This document shows positions 34,588 to 46,909 of a stretch of 64,000 bases of DNA, one piece after another. This DNA is from Linepithema humile (lineage: Eukaryota; Arthropoda; Insecta; Hymenoptera; Formicidae): contig NC_090134.1 of NCBI RefSeq assembly GCF_040581485.1, positions 10,540,001 through 10,604,000 on the forward strand, written 5' to 3'. Position 1 is the stretch's first letter; every line of letters starts with the position of its first letter. Under the pieces are notes generated by a model. The model was given only the letters and a program-made list of their open reading frames with translations, had not been told where the DNA came from and made no database searches. Position numbers and translations under genes: made by a program.

Positions 34588-34630
34588 ACCGACAGACCGA
34601 CAGGCAGGCAGGCAAGCAGGCAGACAGATA
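34588..34630 (+). repeat. CAGG/CAGA tetranucleotide tract
   Basis: GACCGACAGAC units pass into CAGG, CAAG and CAGA units. It resembles the tract at 14511-14534. Confidence 0.8.
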
Positions 34631-37600
34631 GACGCGTAGAGACACGGGATAGGTATTTCGGGGTATGTTATGCCTGTTATCGCGCGGAGGCTCGCGCTGT
34701 GTTTCGGCATACCTGTCCCGAATTCATCGGCACACCCGATTCCGATTAGCACGCGATTTCGGAAAGAGATCTTGATGTCGAAAATTCTCCCTCACACTCG
34801 ACGCGACAAGTTGTCAAAACGATTGATGTGAATGTTAGTGGGCATGTAAAGGAGGCATCAAAAGTGTCACATTATCGCAATAAGGTGAACTGATGGGTTT
34901 AATCGACAATCCACTTTGCGGTTGTATCTATAAAATTTGTTCTTGTCTGTCAATATAGATTTTTTTCTCATAGTCATGCAAAATTCTCTTTATATGACAA
35001 AACTACAAGATAAATCTTTTGAAATTATGAAATGTTACGATTTGTTTTAATTTTATTCGCAATCAGCTTTATGATTTTCTAGGATCAAATAGCTTATTTA
35101 ATATTTAGTAGATTTGGTTTTAAGGAGAAATTTGACTTTTTTTAATGAACTATAGTATCCAGGAAGAAATATTTAATCTATTTTTTTCTTTTAATATAGC
35201 GTTGTGACATAACGTTGAATTAAATATGAGATTCGAGAAGCATTAAGCTCGTAGCATTAAATCTTTTATACTTAATATTGTTTAACATTTATACATTGGA
35301 ATAATAGTTTAAAAACGAAATAATTATACATAATATTAATTTTTTTTTCCACTAATTAATACTTACATCTTTTGAAAATGAAAGCAAATAGTACGGTATT
35401 TATGGTGCATGCTCACATGATGCAAATTAATAAAAGAGAAATGAATGAAAAATTAATTTTTTATGACAAACTAATAATAATATATAAATGATAAATTACA
35501 GAGCAGAGCAATTTTTTCTCACACCTTTGCAGAAAACGTTTTCAAATAATTAGAGAAATCAATTGGTAATCTTCTTGTAAAAAATCCTTGATGTAGATCT
35601 TCGATCGCGTGTTAAGTGTTCGTAGAACAACCGAGTGCGTCGGTTGGTGCGAAGGAGAGCGATAGGACGTGCGCACGAGTGAGCGAGATAACGGGCACCG
35701 CCGCCCGGCGCATTTGAATACGCGCGAATAAATGCATAATAATTAGGTCAGTTTTGCTAGTCAGCTGATTCCGTGCCGCTAACGTGCAGGAGGGCCGAGG
35801 TTAGGCGCTCCTGCCATCAACGTCGCGCGCGAGTCTTACTTTCATCGAGCTGTAACTACTTGTCGCGTAGTTCCCACGACGCAACGCGACGCGCATGTGG
35901 GATTAACCCTGCTAGCGTCGCGTCACCGAAAATGGCATCTAAAACATTACGCTGCAATAGTTTCGATCGTGCAATTTTTACATGATTTTTTTTGAAAACG
36001 CTTATAAGTTGCTCTAAAACCTTATTCATATATAATAAAAATGTCTAGAATGTTACTATATCTACAAAATTAATTTTTCAAAAAATTGAGATTTAACCAA
36101 AATTTCACAGCAATGGTATTTTTTAAAATGCTTTATTATACTGTAAAATAAATAATATTCTAGAGTTGTACGTTAGAACACAAAAAAATTTATTTGTTAT
36201 GTTTAACGCTGTTGCAGTTTCTTTTTATATTTTAACAAGAGTGTATAATTTTATCGTAAACTTTATATTAATACGCGATAGGACAGCATAAGCGAGTTTT
36301 TAATTTCTCCGTAAAAAACATTATTGCGGGAAAAAGGGATCGCGAATAAAAAACGAATGTATATTTTCGTGGAGGTTATTAGTACGCGGGACGTGTTAGC
36401 GTCGTGGGACGAAAAAACACGACGATCTGGGGGGACAATAAGTGCGGGGGCGGAAGTGGAAACGTGTTGCAGCGGGAGGGTGGCCAATTGGTAACGTAAA
36501 ATGTCGACTGCGAGGATTGACGACTGCGGACCGCGGATAGATTTTTGTTTCGATTTAATTATCGTAACGCCAGGTAAACGGCCGTCTCTTGTCATTTCGC
36601 CTCCCTGGTTGGCTTGTCCCACAACGGGGACTTCCCCTGTTCCACGTGAATGTATGTGCAATGGCAACAGTCCGGTCGAGTCTCGTACAAGCAAGTCGTG
36701 GACTATTACGGTATTATATTTACGGCGCGATCAGGCTACGCGACATGAATGATAATTGGATAATTGCGGCCGAAGGAGACGAGCGTGTCCATCGCAAACA
36801 ATGAAAATTCTCCTCGTACTTTGAAAGAGGTAAAATGCAGTGATATTCAATTTTCTTTAAATACCTTTTCACATTCTTCACCCTATATGCTACATTTTTT
36901 TTGTAACTCAAAACTGGCGCGGCTTGAAAATATTTTACAATAGTAAAGTATACTGCAATATAATAATATCCATAACGCAGCTTAAACTGCAATCAAGAAT
37001 GCTCGGTGAAAAACATTAGACAGCTATACAAGAAAATCCTTGTCTGAATTAATTTCTTTTTTATCAAGACGCTAGATTAAGCAGCTTATTAACTTACACA
37101 ATTTGGCCACATTTCATTCGCGGTTTTTTTGATTACCCTCCACCAAGTTTACTGACTCGAGTCTCTTCGGGCCGGAGAACCTGCGACTTTGAAGAGACAG
37201 CGATAGTATACACAGAGAGCGATGAAGGAAAGCGGAATAACAGATGCAGAAAGCAGAGTTTGAGTTGAATTTGAGTCGCAGCTCGTCAGGCAGGGCACGT
37301 AGCCGCGGCTTGCGCAGCCCGCATAGCAAACGCCTCGGCAGTCTAGAACCGACAGTCTGTAGCCTCGGGTGGTTTTATGCAGACACTGACCTTCGTCCCG
37401 ACTCTCCTCCCTGCCACCTCCGCCGCCCTCGACTCACTGCCATGCCCCCGACGGCGCGCATCGCGCGCGCGGCTTCGCCGACGTAGCGGGGAAAGTTTCA
37501 AATTCGGGTGCAAGGCCACCGGAAACCGGGTTCACCCTCTCCTGCGTTACAGAAAGATCCGCTTCATTGTTGCGTGGCTTTCTCTATCTTTCTCGCCCTC

Positions 37601-38183
37601 TCTCTTTCATATGTGCAGCCAACATGCATCGCACGTTGCATCCGGCTCTCGATGCACACTACGCTCGACATTGAACGCCATCCTGCTTATCATATTTATC
37701 GAAAATTACAGTCAAGTATCCGTGCTCGTGTACGGAGGTGTTTTGAATCGTGTTTTGATCGCGAATCACGGATCTTTTGCACACACGCGCCAAGCATTTT
37801 CATTACGTATCATTGCTTTATCAAGAGCGCTCTACGATCACTGACTGCTCTATTTCAAGTATACATATGAAAGAAATAATGCATTTCAAAGTTACAGTAA
37901 CGCGCGCGATATTAGAAAACAATGACAATATGAAGTATAAATAGGCAATATAATCACTCATTATATTTAATTAATATAATTATGTTAAATGGATTTTATG
38001 TTAATAAAAGTATAATCTAAGGCTTAATTTGTTACATATTTAAAACCTATTTTGAATATGGTTGACTACTGTTAACATATTTTTGTCGGAAAATGATGAT
38101 GAATGTATGACACAATGCGAAGATTCGAATCGATCCGCGCAGTATTCCAGAGTAATGTTCGTTAGCAGCGCAATAAGACTTAC
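34631..38183. other. No gene supported
   Basis: AT-rich 34860-35600, GC-rich 35600-35960 (regulatory candidate), AT-rich to 36360. A GC-rich block follows in which opposite frames of 83 (plus) and 110 (minus, from ATG) codons overlap, and another GC-rich block lies at 37120-37860. No splice or family evidence. Confidence 0.4.
35711..35770. promoter_or_regulatory. Candidate cis-regulatory block: POU/homeodomain-like words plus CAGCTG
   Basis: AATGCATAATAATTAGG (35731-35747) is followed by a CAGCTG E-box at 35762-35767. A closely similar word, AATGCATAAATAATGAG, occurs at 42307-42323. Both sit just inside GC-rich blocks. The binding factor is unknown. Confidence 0.2.
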
Positions 38184-38325
38184 GAGTCTGCCGGGAGCGA
38201 TTACGGCGCGATGGTCGACGGTACCGCGGTGAGCCGTCGCTAATCGAATCCATTCGACCCGACCGACGTCTTGGTCAAGGAATCGCGATAGTAAATGATT
38301 TCGATCTATTCCCTTGCGTATGAAC
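38184..38325 (-). other. Candidate coding exon with strong splice sites
   Basis: On the minus strand a long pyrimidine tract, CGTTCTTTTTTTATCACAG|, precedes 142 bases that end at CTC|GTAAGT. Only one frame is open. It is entered in phase 2 and left in phase 0, giving 47 residues that include FIRKGIDRNHLLSRFL and RVEWIRLATAHRG. A possible upstream exon (38433-38491, acceptor CACCTCTTGTCAG|) does not match in phase unless an alternative acceptor is used. An open frame of this length with good borders can arise by chance in this GC-rich block. Confidence 0.25.
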
Positions 38326-40746
38326 CTGTGATAAAAAAAGAACGATGTCTGGTTAAATATGGCAACAAGATGCCGCTTCAAATTGAAAGTCCAAATGTCT
38401 TTCGAAATGATGAAATCAATGACGGATAATACCTAGGAAATCATTGTAATTTGTGAATGTATAAGAATTGTAACAATCAAAGTACAATGCTCTGACAAGA
38501 GGTGATTTATATAAATCTATTGAGTACGCGTAGTAATTGTATAAAGTAATATGTCAAGAATTCGCTACTTCCCGTGACATCGATATGTGTCGAGCGAGGT
38601 ATTGACGATCGGTAGGAGGTCGGAGGAGCAATGAGATAGACAGAAGAGGGTCGGGAGTCAGTACCGTGTCTTAAGGCCGCGGTAGTGGACATCGTGCGAG
38701 GCATTAGCACACAATCGAGGCAACGAATCCGAATACGAATGCGAGACGCCGGTGGTGCGCAGCCGGGAGGTCGGAGGTCAGACCGCCAACTTGGTCTCCA
38801 TTGTGTCGGCGGTCGTTCTCAGGTCCTTCCGACCGATTCGCCTCCCTCCCTCCTCTGCCCGCCTTCCTTACCCTTGTCCGCTATCGGGTGCGGAGTCCGC
38901 GCCCATTGTTCAGCGGCTTCCACGCTTACGAATCAGTTTAGCGCGCAATACCATTCGGTCAGTCGTGTATTTATTATTATTTCATGCCGGCCGTAAGCAG
39001 GCAGGAGGGGAAGGAACGTATGCGCGGTCGTATCCCGATAGGACGTAGGAATTCTCCTTGTGCGCCGCGCTATCGTATAACTTTTCTTTAGTGTGCGTAC
39101 GATGAAGTTATGAGAGAAATTCGTATGACTTTTTTCTTATATAACACACCCTTTAACTCTTTTTATTCTTTTACAAACGTCCATTTTCCATCCTGTAGAG
39201 ATAACTTTATCCTTTTGTTCTAAAGAAAATTTATAAAAAAAATAAATTCGCGCTCTTTTTATAACAACAATAGATTGAATATTCGTCTTTGACAAAGACA
39301 ATACGTCGACGTTGCCGATCCCACTCGTCATTCGGACTGCAAGGCCCGACGAAATCCGGGACAAGAAGCGAAATACCGCGAAACGATCGTTTTGTCTCTT
39401 TGCCTTCAATCGTCCACCGATCAATAGGATCCATCGGCGGAGAGCGATGAGTTGAACGGAACCGAACGGCCGATTCATGAGATCTCAAAACGGGCAAAAA
39501 CAAACCGAGCCAGACAGCGGCTTTTCTTATCAGGTTGAGTATTTCAAGCGATGTCTGAGCGCGAGCGCGATTTGTGAGCGATTTTATCGAAACAACGCGT
39601 CTCTTGGTCAACAAAGACCAAAGTTTGTGAAATGTCGGACGAATTGACCCCATTTGGAGTACATTTTCTCGCTGATGTTGCATGAGAAATAGCCCGCGAT
39701 CGACATGTCCGGTGGGTGGGTCGACCACCCTCGAAACAAGTTTTTGCGCGGCATTAATTGGACTCGCTATAAAGCATAAATCGCGCGCGTACGCGAAACT
39801 CGATCCCGTCGTTAGTTTCTGCAAGCCGCCTTGCTCGCGCGGCCTCACAAATCGACAACCAAACGAAATAAACTACGATCGTCCCGAGATCGCTCGGCAA
39901 AAACTCGTCGTCTCCGACGACAGCGCGGCATTGATCCCTCTCGCGGACAGCGATGCTCGATCGACAGATCGTTGCGAATCGCCAGTTCCGATTCGATTCG
40001 CACACGTTGTCCTTGACGACTTTCAAGTAAGGTTGCATGTTCCGCTGCAATGTGATTCAAACGATGCTCCAATTTTCACGACTTTCACCTCTGACTTTTA
40101 ACGTCAACTTTGACTTTTACTCCTTTTTGGCGAGATTTCTTTACACGGTGAACATTTGTCAGAACAAATTTAAATTGCACGAGTTTTATTTTAGGCGATG
40201 TGAAATTTGCATAAATCGCGATTCAGTCGAATCACATTTATTTAACATAAATAAATTTTGCACATTAGAGATACGCTATTAATATGCTATTATCAATCCA
40301 TTTTGCATTATCTCCCGCGATCAAAATCCGACCAAGACTATGTACGCCGGTTCGACGCACGATTGATCTTTCGAGATTGCTTGAGCGCAACGGCAATCTT
40401 CGAGAGAGCGCGTCGCCGCTCGTCGGCTGTCTAAACACACTTTAAAGATTTGAAAACGTAATGGCACCGGGCTTTGACCAGATTTGCATGTCACGGCCGC
40501 GCATCATATATCTGGATTTAGCGTCAGAGCTCCCGTCTCTCTTCCCTGCTTCGACGCGACGCGTCGTGTCGGGGATGGAGACGCGTAGGGGTGCCTTCGG
40601 GATCATCGGAGGACGCCGCGTGAAGACAGAGAGAAAACGGAGAGCTCAAATGGAAGACGCGGGTAGAAAGGGGGCAGAGGTGTGGAAGGGCGTAGGGATA
40701 CGTGTCAACGGGATACGCGGGAACATTAACACCGCCGGATTATCCA
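38326..40746. other. No gene supported
   Basis: The block at 39230-40100 is open for long stretches on both strands (about 205 minus codons without an early ATG, 139 plus codons), and a plus-strand donor (TTTCAA|GTAAGG) lies near 40026. No recognisable domain. Confidence 0.4.
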
Positions 40747-41238
40747 ATGAACCGGAATGTGATTTACGAATCTTTCAGCGGACTGGAGAACTGGCGTGAA
40801 TCGCGCGCCGACAGAGCAATCGCATATAACGTCACGTCGCGTTGCACTCCGAACTTGATCTTTCCGAGCGTGTTATTTTTACGAGACAGTACTCTATTAC
40901 TCTACACGGTTATATTTATTATATATTTATTAAATAACAAATTAAATTGCGTATCCTATTTATCTAGCAATTTCAATTATCGTATTATATTATCGTATCG
41001 TCATCTATATCGACATCTTAGCGTGTTCGTTATCCGCAAGTTTCATCGCGATAAGTATGCGCGATTTTCATCTTCTCGCACCGAGAGATTCATGCGGAGC
41101 ACGCTTCGAGGATCGCGAGAGTTAGTCGCGTGTGTGCCTGTATGCGTGCGCAGGAAAGCGAGTACGCACGCGTCCACGTGCATAATAGGGGTGTATAATA
41201 CACGCGTGTGGAAGACAATGAGTGCATTGTGCAGGTAG
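40747..41238 (+). other. Long non-repetitive ORF from ATG, unrecognised (163 codons)
   Basis: An ATG (context CCAATGAAC) opens 163 codons without low-complexity sequence. A hydrophobic segment (TLLLYTVIFIIYLL) lies near residue 50, and the second half is basic. It spans an AT-rich to GC-rich border, unusual for a random frame. No domain, splice or poly(A) evidence was found. Confidence 0.15.
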
Positions 41239-41239
41239 A

Positions 41240-41288
41240 TAAATGCATACATATATACGTACATATATACATACGTACGTACATACAT

Positions 41289-41327
<39 letters not shown>

Positions 41328-41390
41328 GTCTTTATATATATATATATATACATACACAAACAGGCATATATATATATATAATATATACGA
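41240..41390 (+). repeat. (TA)n / TACA compound microsatellite
   Basis: TACATA units are followed by three TA runs (about 41295-41324, 41332-41350 and 41366-41387) separated by short GTGTC and CACAAACAGG spacers. Confidence 0.9.
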
Positions 41391-41506
41391 ACGGCGAGAG
41401 AGAGAGGGAGAGAGGGATGGGGGATAGGCGGAGGAGGACGTATAGGGCGAGCGTCGTTTGGGCATATTGACAGACTAATGATCGCGCGGAACAAAGGCCA
41501 GACCGT

Positions 41507-41520
41507 CACGTGGTCACGTG
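41507..41520. promoter_or_regulatory. Tandem CACGTG E-box pair
   Basis: Two perfect palindromic CACGTG sites (41507-41512 and 41515-41520) start eight bases apart in CACGTGGTCACGTG. CACGTG is bound by bHLH or bHLH-zipper factors (Myc/Max, USF, CLOCK/CYCLE families). No adjacent promoter was identified, so the function is inferred. Confidence 0.4.
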
Positions 41521-43025
41521 GTCGTGTGATGGACCGTTTCCGGCGCGGCGGAGCGCCGCGGTGAAGGCCCGCGCGACTGCAATTCAACCCCGGCGGGATT
41601 GGTGAAGCGACTGGCCGCGCAGCCGACCGACCGGCAGACGACACGCATCAATCAGCGGGAAACGGAACGACCAGGTGTATCTGCCCCCGGTGTTATTCGG
41701 CTCTACGCCGTTGATTCCTCGCGCGCGCATCAGCGGCATTACCGAAAAATAGTCACTCTGCCATCAAGTTTGGTCGTGAGTTTCGGGGAAAGTGATTTCG
41801 CTTATTCGTTTTCAATCGTATGTCGTTGTAAAGCTTTTTTCAATTATTCGAGATACAGTTGTTAAAGTGAATAATAGAATATTCTACAATTTTGTGATAC
41901 TTTTTTGAGCGAAATTCATTGGATTTATACATTAAAATGTTGCGGTGTACAGGTAGGGATAGGAACTTTATCAACTGGCGATGTATAACAAATAATTAAA
42001 AACTATTGGATTCATTATTTTATTAATTTAATATTTTGTGTTATTTATAAAGAAGTTGCAGAGTTTGTGATAAGAAGATATCGATGCATTAGCGCACCGT
42101 TTTAAATTAGCAATCCTAGCGAGAATCTTAATGACGCGTTAAGTGACGTTTAAATTTGCCTGCGTGGAGACGCGGGGGTATCGCGGTGGTAAGCCACCCG
42201 ACGAACCCCTTTCAGCCGGTCTCACAGAGAGGGTGACGGTACTGAAGCTATTTTTGATCCTTCGACAGGGAAAGGGTTGTGCGGGCCGGTTAGGGAGGAC
42301 CCTTTTAAATGCATAAATAATGAGAAACCTGTTACCGGACTATCCGGCGATATTGAACTTGCAGCCACGCAAAACGGCGAAACAGCATTTAATTTTTCTT
42401 TTGAAATCCTAGATAAGGAGAGAAAAGTTGAGAGTTAATTAATACGTATCGCTCTGACTCCAAGTTCTGACGCAGCCAAGATTTCACTCTCACGTTTCAC
42501 TTGTCTCGGTCAGGTCACGCAATGGTATTCCACGTTAACTTTCGTTTAATCTAGATGTAAATACGACTGGCGTGGCATTCGTAAAATTTGTCAGTAAGTA
42601 GCAGGTGCTGTGAAAGGCGAGTCATTTTTCACCTATAAATCAAGTTTTTTCGAAATAATTTTTCTTTTATGTCAGATGATGCGAATCTCCATTACGGCAG
42701 GATTGAAAAATTCCCATTTGCTGTCAGTTTGAACTTTCATCGGGGCTGCGCCGAGTAACGAGTAATTTCTCTGTGTTCGGTGGAGCGATCAGGTGGCATT
42801 TGGCGGTTTGCTGGCTCGTTTAGGCAGACACAGAGAGACGCGGTCGGTTGTCGGGAACCTCATTGCGGCGACGAACACGGCGTTGTGGCTCCCTCGAGCT
42901 CGCTGGTCTCTCCTCACCGTTCCCTCCGGCTCCATCAACGTATCGCCCAGTTCCCTCGACCCATCTCTCTCGTTCTCCGTCTGGTTTATGTTCGACGTTC
43001 TCTCTTCTCTGTATATATACATATA

Positions 43026-43058
<33 letters not shown>

Positions 43059-46047
43059 CTGCGAAGAGTGAGAGATAGCGTGGAGAGGGCGAAGAGGTTT
43101 CACAGAAGATACACGTATATAGACGGTACAGAGCAGCGCGCGATGGGACGTGCTGCGGGGGAGGGAAAGTGGAAGCCGCTAATGAGGCCATGTGTAATTA
43201 GGGAGCTCTCGCGGCCTAATGAAGCGCTTACCTACCTTAGCTATCAACCCCCTTTGCTCCTTCGTGCCTCCTACACACGCGAACACCGATGTACACTGAC
43301 GAATGTTCAACCGAGGTTACCGCGGACATCGGTGCCGGGTCACAACATCATGGTTCTTCTTCCTTCACGCCGTGAAACGCGCTGAGAACAAAGAAAAAAG
43401 ATAATGATGAAGACGAAGAAGACGCTCGCTGTTCCTTCGTTTCTTCCGAGCAATAATCACGCTTCGCGGTCGACTCGGGGACACCGGGATAACGCGGAAA
43501 GGATGAAGAATGCCGCTATTGCCGCGGCGGGACGAAGAGTGGATACACCTCCTCACACAGCGAATATATATTTTCATTAGAAAAACCATCTCATGTAAAG
43601 TGAATTTTAAATTAATATGAATTGAATAAATTTGTGAACTGACGAGCTTTGTGTTTTGTGCGGAGATTGAAATCAATATTATTTTATTTAGATCGATTTT
43701 TTATCAGACATAGATTTAAAGATCAGACTTTTAAAGTTATTATCTTTATCTTTTTGTATCTTTGCAATTAAGCAAGATTATTTGTGCAATTTTTAGAATG
43801 CAATTGTTTGCTTAATTATCATCAGCGGCTCTTTAGAGCTTGATCGTTTTAACAAAATACTTTTGAAAACAAATCTAAAGTTATCGATTTTTGCAAAAAG
43901 ATGCGTCTTTGGGCGTCCATGGGGGACTAAGTGTGGGCTTCTTATCTCTCAATTCGCTCATCGGAAGCAAGTGAGGTTAGTTTTCCTTCTCTTTTTGTTC
44001 TCTCGTCCACTTTCTCCTCCTCCTTCTTATCGCTCTCGTTCTCTATCTTCTACGCGCTCGGCAAGACCGGAGGTCGAAGAAGTGGGCAAGAAGGAGGAGC
44101 GCGACACACACAGGGTTGGGAAGACACAACTACCGGAATCACGACTTAGCCTTCTCCACTCTTCACGAATCGGTCCCGTTATCTTTCCCGCCATTTGCAT
44201 ACTAAACTAACTCACAACGCGCGGCATATTTCAGAGATCGCGCGCGTTCGTGCGCGCTTATACGAGACAGAGACCGAGCGCGACGAATGAACCGATTCAC
44301 GAAGAGAGAAAGTGGAAAAAGATCGAGCGTTGTCGATCGAATCTGCCGTCTTCTTTTTGCCGGGTCGCGTCATTCTTTAACGGCGAGCTTGTTTCCAATA
44401 TGCATTGATAAACCTGTCCGCGCTCCGCGTGGCTGCGACCGGCGACGCCGTGATTCTTGATTACCGACCGGATTACTCGTGCCTTCGGGCCACTCATGGA
44501 TCATCGGTTCCTCCGAGGCTGACCGCGGATAAATTGCTCCACTCGTGCAATCTTCTTACCATCCAGGCGATCGCCTATCGCAGATACATTTGGCCGAAGC
44601 GAAAAGAAACCGACTTGCAGAGATTGCAGACGGGTCTTGAGAAATCGCAGAATCTGACTTTGAATTAACGTTCGAGTTAACTGGGTTCCGGTTTAATCGA
44701 TGCGCGCAAGCCAATGATGTTCAATCGCGAATTCGCAAGACATGTTGCTCAATATAGGAATTACGCAGTTTTTTTTCACTGATATCAATAATTAAATCGA
44801 GGATTAATCTTTAATGACGCGCAAAAGCTGCTGTGCAACTCATAGACGACATTTAATCTTATCAAGTGGGTGGAGTATTTATGAAGTAAAATAAAAATCT
44901 AATATATATTTTTATTAAATCTCTCTTCTTCAATTTTTGAAGCTTTTATCGACGAAATACGTATTTCCACTACTAAAAAATTTTCTTCTCCAAGTATTAT
45001 TGAAAAATTTACACTACATTGGTGTTCGCGGTTCCGCAATGATGGGCGTTCGCAAATTGGGTGCGATCTTCGGAGAGACGACAAGGACGACCAGAGTCTG
45101 AGCCGCAGCGGGACCGATAACCGTAATGCAGATACGACCGGGTGTGCCATTATCCTAAGTTACGGACTGACGCGCGCGCATATATACGGAAACTTGGCGG
45201 CTTCGTCCCTCGATACTCGCACGTTATTCGTTCTTTCGGGCCGAGCTCTTTTCGCGTAAAGTAGCCGCAGTTAACTCTCCCTTTCCCGGTGCGTTTTCTC
45301 GGTGAAATATTTGGCTTGGACCTCGGTTCCTCCAAGGGGGCGGCTTGGAACCGAACCGCGATTCCAGGACGAAAACTGCCTCGGCACGTCGCCGGCCTTT
45401 CGCCGGCGCATTATGCATTCTCGTAAACGGATCTCGGCCGTTTATTGAATGTTTACTACGCAACACGCAAATGCCACTCTGGTTATTTACGGCGTGCCAG
45501 GAAGTAATGGGACCCCGTGTATCAACGACTCTTGGCGCTTACATCGTCGCGAGGGGTCGGGATATATAACGCCTGTATCGCGCTGGAGGTCGACGCTGAG
45601 TTTCCCCGATTGCACGACAGCGTGAGGGGAAGACGATAGCGATGATGCAATGCACGCTACTGCTGCATTCGCCGCAAATACGCCGCGCTCGCGCACCGTC
45701 GTATCGCTCGTTATAAATCGATACGATCCGGTGAGCCATGGAGACTACTATCGCGTGGATGCGAGACCGTTCGAATCTCCCTGACGGATGTATAAGTAGG
45801 AGATGTAATAATATATATCCACCAGCAAGATGGAGAGCTATCGGCCTGTCTAATCCCTGATATTTCTTATTCCGAGCCTTATATTCCGAGTACTGACGAG
45901 CAGAAGGTGCGTGGCATTACGTACGTTCGTCTTCACTTATCTCGAGTGAACGATCCGTCTTGCTGGTCGATCGACGGCGGCGCCGCCGCTTTCGTTCATT
46001 ACTCCTTCTCGGTAACGCAAGCGTATCTTCGTTATTCGCGACGCGTC
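41521..46047. other. No gene seen
   Basis: AT-rich spacers lie at about 41790-42120, 43560-43870 and 44760-45030, between GC-rich blocks. The word AATGCATAAATAATGAG at 42307 matches the regulatory candidate at 35.7 kb. Good donors occur at about 42594 (GTAAGTAGC), without coding frames. Confidence 0.45.
43009..43060 (+). repeat. (TA)n microsatellite
   Basis: Imperfect ATAC units pass into about 14 perfect TA units. Confidence 0.9.
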
Positions 46048-46091
46048 CGTGTGTATGTGTGTGTGTGTGTGTGTTGTTGTTGTGTGTGTAT
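46048..46091 (+). repeat. (GT)n microsatellite
   Basis: GTGTAT followed by about nine GT units and TTG/TGT variants. Confidence 0.85.
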
Positions 46092-46245
46092 GCGCACTGA
46101 TACCTGCGGGGTACTTTGGGCGACTTCGTCGATTCGGGGAAAGGGGAAACGGGTGGCTACCACACCCCGACAACATCTTAATTCGCGATAAAGGGTATTA
46201 GGACTGGAAGCGGACACCCGGGTAGAGCCAACGCCGCCGCCGGCC

Positions 46246-46266
46246 CTGGAACTGGAACTGGAACTC
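46246..46266 (+). repeat. (GGAACT)3 short tandem repeat
   Basis: Three perfect GGAACT units sit in a GC-rich block, the same unit as at 4616-4637. Confidence 0.8.
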
Positions 46267-46663
46267 GGGCCTGGATGGGTGTGAGACACGCAGGACTCTC
46301 TCGTTCCATGTATCCACGGACCGCGACAAGATTAGCATCGCTATTCGGTTACACGCGAAAGAGACACCCGGCCTCACTCATGGCTACCGTGCGCTTCCCT
46401 CCTTAATCATTACCACCGTGAAAAGCTACCTGGGATCGCGATGAAGGAACGATGCGGCAGTTTGCGTACGCAGCGCGACTTAACTACTCCGGGCGCAATA
46501 ATGTATTACAAAATCGCCTATCGGCGAGACTCGCGATGCAAAACTCGTTTCTGCCTCTGTATATGGCGAGAAGATACGGGTAGTGACTATCCGGCGAGCT
46601 AGACGTAATCGTCTTAATGACAAAGTATAGCAAATCTTATTATTGGTCCGCATTGTCGTAAAG

Positions 46664-46909
46664 ATGCGGATAGCTTCAAATATATGTATAGAACACCCAG
46701 AGGTGATGTACTTTATTCTGCAATTTATTTATTCGAATACCGCAGTTGATTTATTCGATAGTATTGTACAAGCAAATGTAGCTTGCAATTCTTTGTTGTC
46801 TCAATGTTTCAGTAATTATCTTTCAAATTTTCTTCGACAATTTTTTCGAGGACGCAAACTATTTTTGTCTAGTTTTCCATATATTGAATGCCAAATGTAT
46901 GCGCCGTAA
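46664..46909 (+). other. Unrecognised 81-codon ORF in AT-rich DNA
   Basis: The frame runs from ATG to TAA in an AT-rich spacer and encodes a mixed hydrophobic peptide (PEVMYFILQFIYSNTAV, then DLFDSIVQANVACNSLL). A separate coding-looking minus-strand frame at 46859-47041 lies next to it and partly overlaps. At most one is likely to be real. No motif was recognised. Confidence 0.15.

Noticed and set aside
33970..34749. 259-codon plus-strand frame
   Set aside because: It consists of translated GA, CG/GT and CAGG repeats.
45720..45800. tRNA-like GTTCGAATC word
   Set aside because: The flanking bases do not form a T-arm stem and no A box lies upstream.
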